DNA of 64,000 nt. Origin: Rhodospirillales bacterium 24-66-33. GTDB taxonomy: Bacteria; Pseudomonadota; Alphaproteobacteria; Reyranellales; Reyranellaceae. The translations under genes and the position numbers were made by a program. The notes below the pieces were generated by a model. The model saw nothing but the letters and a program-made list of their open reading frames with translations, was not told the origin of the DNA and did not search any database. The DNA lies in assembly GCA_002281855.1 (NCBI GenBank), contig NCHQ01000020.1, positions 100,398 to 164,397 of the forward strand, in the 5' to 3' direction. Below, piece after piece: positions 61,832 through 64,000 of this stretch (the stretch's first letter is position 1; each line of letters begins with the position of its first letter).

Positions 61832-62859
61832 CCCTCCTCCGCCTATTCCTCCTCGCTGTGCTCGTCGTCGCCGTGGTCATGGCGGCCGGCTGGTACGTCC
61901 TCGTGCCGCGCTCGCCGACGCCCGGCGGTCCCGACGCGGTCGCGGAGAGCAACGCCACGCTGAAGGACGCCAACGGGCAGCCGCTCGTCGTGACGATCTG
62001 GCAGCCGCGCGAGCTCAAGGGGCCGGCGCCGCTGGTCCTCTATTCGCCGGGCTGGGGCGGAACGCGCGCGCAGAGCCGCGCGCAGGTCGAGAATCTCGCG
62101 AGCAACGGCTTTGTCGTCGTGGGCGTCGATGACCATGCAAGCGACCGCGCCACCGACCCCGACAAGGGCGTCTCGTTGGAGCTGCTCACCGAGGCGCAGA
62201 CGGTGGAGTCCATGCGGCGCGCGGAGCGCCATGTCACCACCCAGGGCAACCGCATTGTCGAGGTTCTGGCGGCGCTGCGCGACGGCCAGCTTCGCGACCT
62301 CGCCGACCGCATCGCCCTCGACCGCGTCGGCGTGCTCGGCATGTCGATCGGCGGCCCCTCTGGCCTCGCGGCCGCGTCCAAGGACCCGCACATCGTCGCG
62401 GTCTACAATCTCGATGGCGGCCTGTTCGGCCCTGCCGCCCGTCGCATCGGCGTGCCGAACTATTTCCTGATGTCGAGCCGCGAGGCCTTTCCCTCCGATG
62501 CCGAGCTCGCCTCACCCGATGCGTTCACGCGCAACTACGCCAGGGTGAGTGCCCTCGACATCCCGCACAACAGTCTTCGCATGGAGCGACCGCACGGCTA
62601 CTGGGCGCATATCGCGGCTGCTGATCACGACGACCTCGCTGATGGCCTGTTCCGGATGCGCCGCCATCTGCCGATCCGCACGAACTTCGAACGTACGGCC
62701 ATCAACGAGGCGATCGGCAGGACCCAGGCCGCGTTTTTCCGAGGCGCCCTGCTGCGCGACGAGGCGGCCCTCCGGGCGTTGCTCGTCCGCAGCGATCAGA
62801 CGTTGCGCTGGATCAGCCCCAGTTCGCCGCCGCCGGGTACCGCCACGGCGCGGCAGTAG
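61828..62859 (+). CDS. Membrane-anchored alpha/beta hydrolase in the NRPS-PKS cluster, GTG start
   Basis: The 343-residue protein starts with GTG at 61828 in a GTGA overlap with the C*-TE gene, so it belongs to the same transcript. A single hydrophobic segment (LLRLFLLAVLVVAVVMAAGW) anchors it with the hydrolase domain outside the cytoplasm. The fold resembles dienelactone/platelet-activating-factor-acetylhydrolase-like hydrolases: LVLYSPGWGGTR for the oxyanion hole and Ser173 in LGMSIGGPS. It could hydrolyse a lipid, prodrug or lactone form of the product, or provide self-resistance. Its last 64 bases overlap the 3' end of the convergent phosphopantetheinyl transferase gene. Confidence 0.8.
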   Translation: MTLLRLFLLAVLVVAVVMAAGWYVLVPRSPTPGGPDAVAESNATLKDANGQPLVVTIWQPRELKGPAPLVLYSPGWGGTRAQSRAQVENLASNGFVVVGVDDHASDRATDPDKGVSLELLTEAQTVESMRRAERHVTTQGNRIVEVLAALRDGQLRDLADRIALDRVGVLGMSIGGPSGLAAASKDPHIVAVYNLDGGLFGPAARRIGVPNYFLMSSREAFPSDAELASPDAFTRNYARVSALDIPHNSLRMERPHGYWAHIAAADHDDLADGLFRMRRHLPIRTNFERTAINEAIGRTQAAFFRGALLRDEAALRALLVRSDQTLRWISPSSPPPGTATARQ

Positions 62860-63452
62860 TCGCCCGGCTCGAGGTGCAGCCACCAGGCATCCGGCGACTC
62901 GGGCGGCGCGACGGCCATGACGGGGCGCGGCCCGTCGATCGAGACCGCGAAGCCGTCGAGCGGCAGCGCGAGGCCGAGGCCGATCGCCTTCACCACCGCC
63001 TCCTTGAGCGTCCAGATTCGGAAGAAGGCCTGCCGCGGGTCCCGATGCCGCTCGATGGCGCCGACCTCTTCGGGATGGAAGTAACGTCGCGCGAGGTCGA
63101 GATGGTCGACGGCGCGCATCATCTCGAGGTCGGCACCGATTTCCGGGCCGTCGCTCACCGCCAGCAGCGCGCGATCCTGCGAATGGCTGAGGCTGAAATG
63201 CACGCCCGGATGGTCGGCGAGCCGTGGTTTGCCGAACTCGTTCAGCAGGAAGACGAGGCTACGGGGATCGCGGCCGAGATGGTGGCCGAGCAGTGCGCGG
63301 AGCTGGGCGCGCGCCGCCACGAAGCGACGCTGCAGCAACGGACCGACGAAGCGTTGCGCGCGGTCGCGCTCCTCATCGGTAAGCAGGGTCTCGCCGCCCA
63401 GCGGCTCTTCGTCGAGAGACCAGGCCCAGAGTTGGATGTCGTGTCGGCTCAT
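62796..63452 (-). CDS. Sfp-type 4'-phosphopantetheinyl transferase
   Basis: The 218-residue enzyme transfers phosphopantetheine from CoA to the serine of carrier domains. The typical motifs are present: VHFSLSHSQDRALLAVSD, IGADLEMMRAVD (magnesium-binding Asp-x-Glu) and FFRIWTLKEAVVKAIG (WxxKEA). Length fits the Sfp/HetI class that serves NRPS and PKS. The four carrier serines at the cluster (Ser566, Ser936, Ser2459 in the two synthetases, one of them PKS) are its likely targets. The start is the ATG at 63452; the frame upstream has no family features. Confidence 0.92.
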   Translation of the reverse strand: MSRHDIQLWAWSLDEEPLGGETLLTDEERDRAQRFVGPLLQRRFVAARAQLRALLGHHLGRDPRSLVFLLNEFGKPRLADHPGVHFSLSHSQDRALLAVSDGPEIGADLEMMRAVDHLDLARRYFHPEEVGAIERHRDPRQAFFRIWTLKEAVVKAIGLGLALPLDGFAVSIDGPRPVMAVAPPESPDAWWLHLEPGDYCRAVAVPGGGELGLIQRNV

Positions 63453-63486
63453 GCTACGGCCGCGATCTTGGACACCTCGTCGGCGG

Positions 63487-63856
63487 TTGGCTAGCTTCGC
63501 GGCGGTGCTGGATCCTTTGAAAAACCTCGGCTTCATGGCCTATGGCCGAGCGCCGTCCGCGGACGTGCTGCTGCCCGGGCCTGCTGCCCTATCGCGCGAG
63601 CCGTTTCGAGGAGCTGGCCTGCCGCCTTAGCAGTCGGCCGCGCCACATCCTGCTGAACAAGGTCGTGACGCGCGACGGCCTGGCCGAAGTGCCCTACCAG
63701 ATCCGCAATGCGTACGAAGTGCCGGCCGCGCCGCAGACGCCGGGCTACGAGATCCTCGACGAGTGGACCATCGACCAGCTCGCCCACCGCATCCAGACGC
63801 ATCCCAAACCCGGCCGCTGCACCTATCGCGGCTACGTCGCGCGGCTCAAAGGTTAG
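63487..63856 (+). pseudogene. Frameshifted remnant of a TIGR04325-like methyltransferase
   Basis: The C-terminal piece reads RFEELACRLSSRPRHILLNK, then VPYQIRN and PGYEILDEWTID, which resembles the end of TIGR04325 family putative methyltransferases. The part just before it, AYGRAPSADVLLPG, is in another frame, so a one-base shift lies near 63580; the N-terminal SAM-binding half is missing. It sits right behind the phosphopantetheinyl transferase start. Identification is from memory of the family pattern and is tentative. Confidence 0.4.
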
Positions 63857-64000
63857 AGCGTTTCCGGACGAGATAGAATCGAGCCGAGCATCTCAACACT
63901 GACCTCACCCTTGTAAGTCGGCGTCTGCCGGATCTGCTAGACTAGCCGGCGCGGTGGCGGCGGGTAGACCGACTCACCCAGGGGCGTCGAAGCTCGTTCC
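63857..64000. other. Non-coding tail of window
   Basis: The last 144 bases hold no gene I can support. No repeat or tRNA is seen. Confidence 0.5.

Noticed and set aside
1..64000. tRNA, rRNA, riboswitch or prophage features
   Set aside because: No cloverleaf, rRNA-like stretch, known riboswitch core or phage gene was recognised by eye; a tRNAscan/Rfam run would be needed to be sure.

Overview
The window is high-GC DNA with dense, short-spaced genes on both strands. It carries an AapQMP amino-acid transporter, a BigR/Blh sulfide locus, CbpA/CbpM, many fatty-acid and SDR enzymes, and palindromic intergenic repeats of the kind common in Bradyrhizobium and relatives. This points to a soil- or plant-associated alphaproteobacterium (Hyphomicrobiales/Rhodospirillales, perhaps Reyranella-like). 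That placement is an inference from gene content and style; no rRNA or tRNA gene was seen.

Layout. 0-10.5 kb: end of a polysaccharide-deacetylase/allantoinase-like gene, PaaI-type thioesterase, a ferredoxin-reductase/SDR pair, an alpha/beta hydrolase, an MlrC-type M81 peptidase with a peptide-binding SBP, a pirin and an M23 peptidase. 10.5-16 kb: general amino-acid ABC transporter aapJ-aapJ-Q-M-P; both substrate-binding protein genes are broken near the 3' end, while the two permeases and the ATPase are intact. 16-20.6 kb (minus strand): FdtA/FdtB-like amino-sugar pair, two EamA exporters, dihydroneopterin aldolase and a partner SDR. 20.6-33 kb: mixed catabolic genes (FAD oxidoreductase, nitronate monooxygenase, three crotonases, SDR, quinone oxidoreductase, threonine aldolase) with a TetR regulator whose operator-like palindromes can be read at two promoters. 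33-37.5 kb: two large tandem-duplicated exported proteins of unknown function. 37.6-42.5 kb: an orphan molybdenum hydroxylase large subunit and a sulfide-detoxification locus (TauE, rhodanese, BigR, Blh). 42.5-49.7 kb: Bug-type SBP, quinone reductase, cbpM/cbpA, acyl-CoA dehydrogenase, VWA protein, methyltransferase and FecR-domain protein.

50.1-63.5 kb: the standout region is a compact hybrid NRPS-PKS cluster. Four plus-strand genes overlap by 4 bp or abut, and a convergent Sfp-type phosphopantetheinyl transferase closes the set. Domain order is A-T / KS-AT-ACP-aminotransferase-C-A-T / C*-TE / membrane-anchored hydrolase. The logic predicts an amino acid (Val-like pocket) extended by malonyl-CoA, the beta-ketone converted to an amine by the embedded PLP aminotransferase, and then a second amino acid. 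This would give a beta,gamma-diamino-acyl dipeptide. The last condensation domain lacks its catalytic histidine and the thioesterase has cysteine instead of serine as nucleophile, so release chemistry may be unusual. No transporter or regulator is seen beside it.

Palindromic elements fill several gaps between convergent genes and probably act as bidirectional terminators or REP-like repeats.
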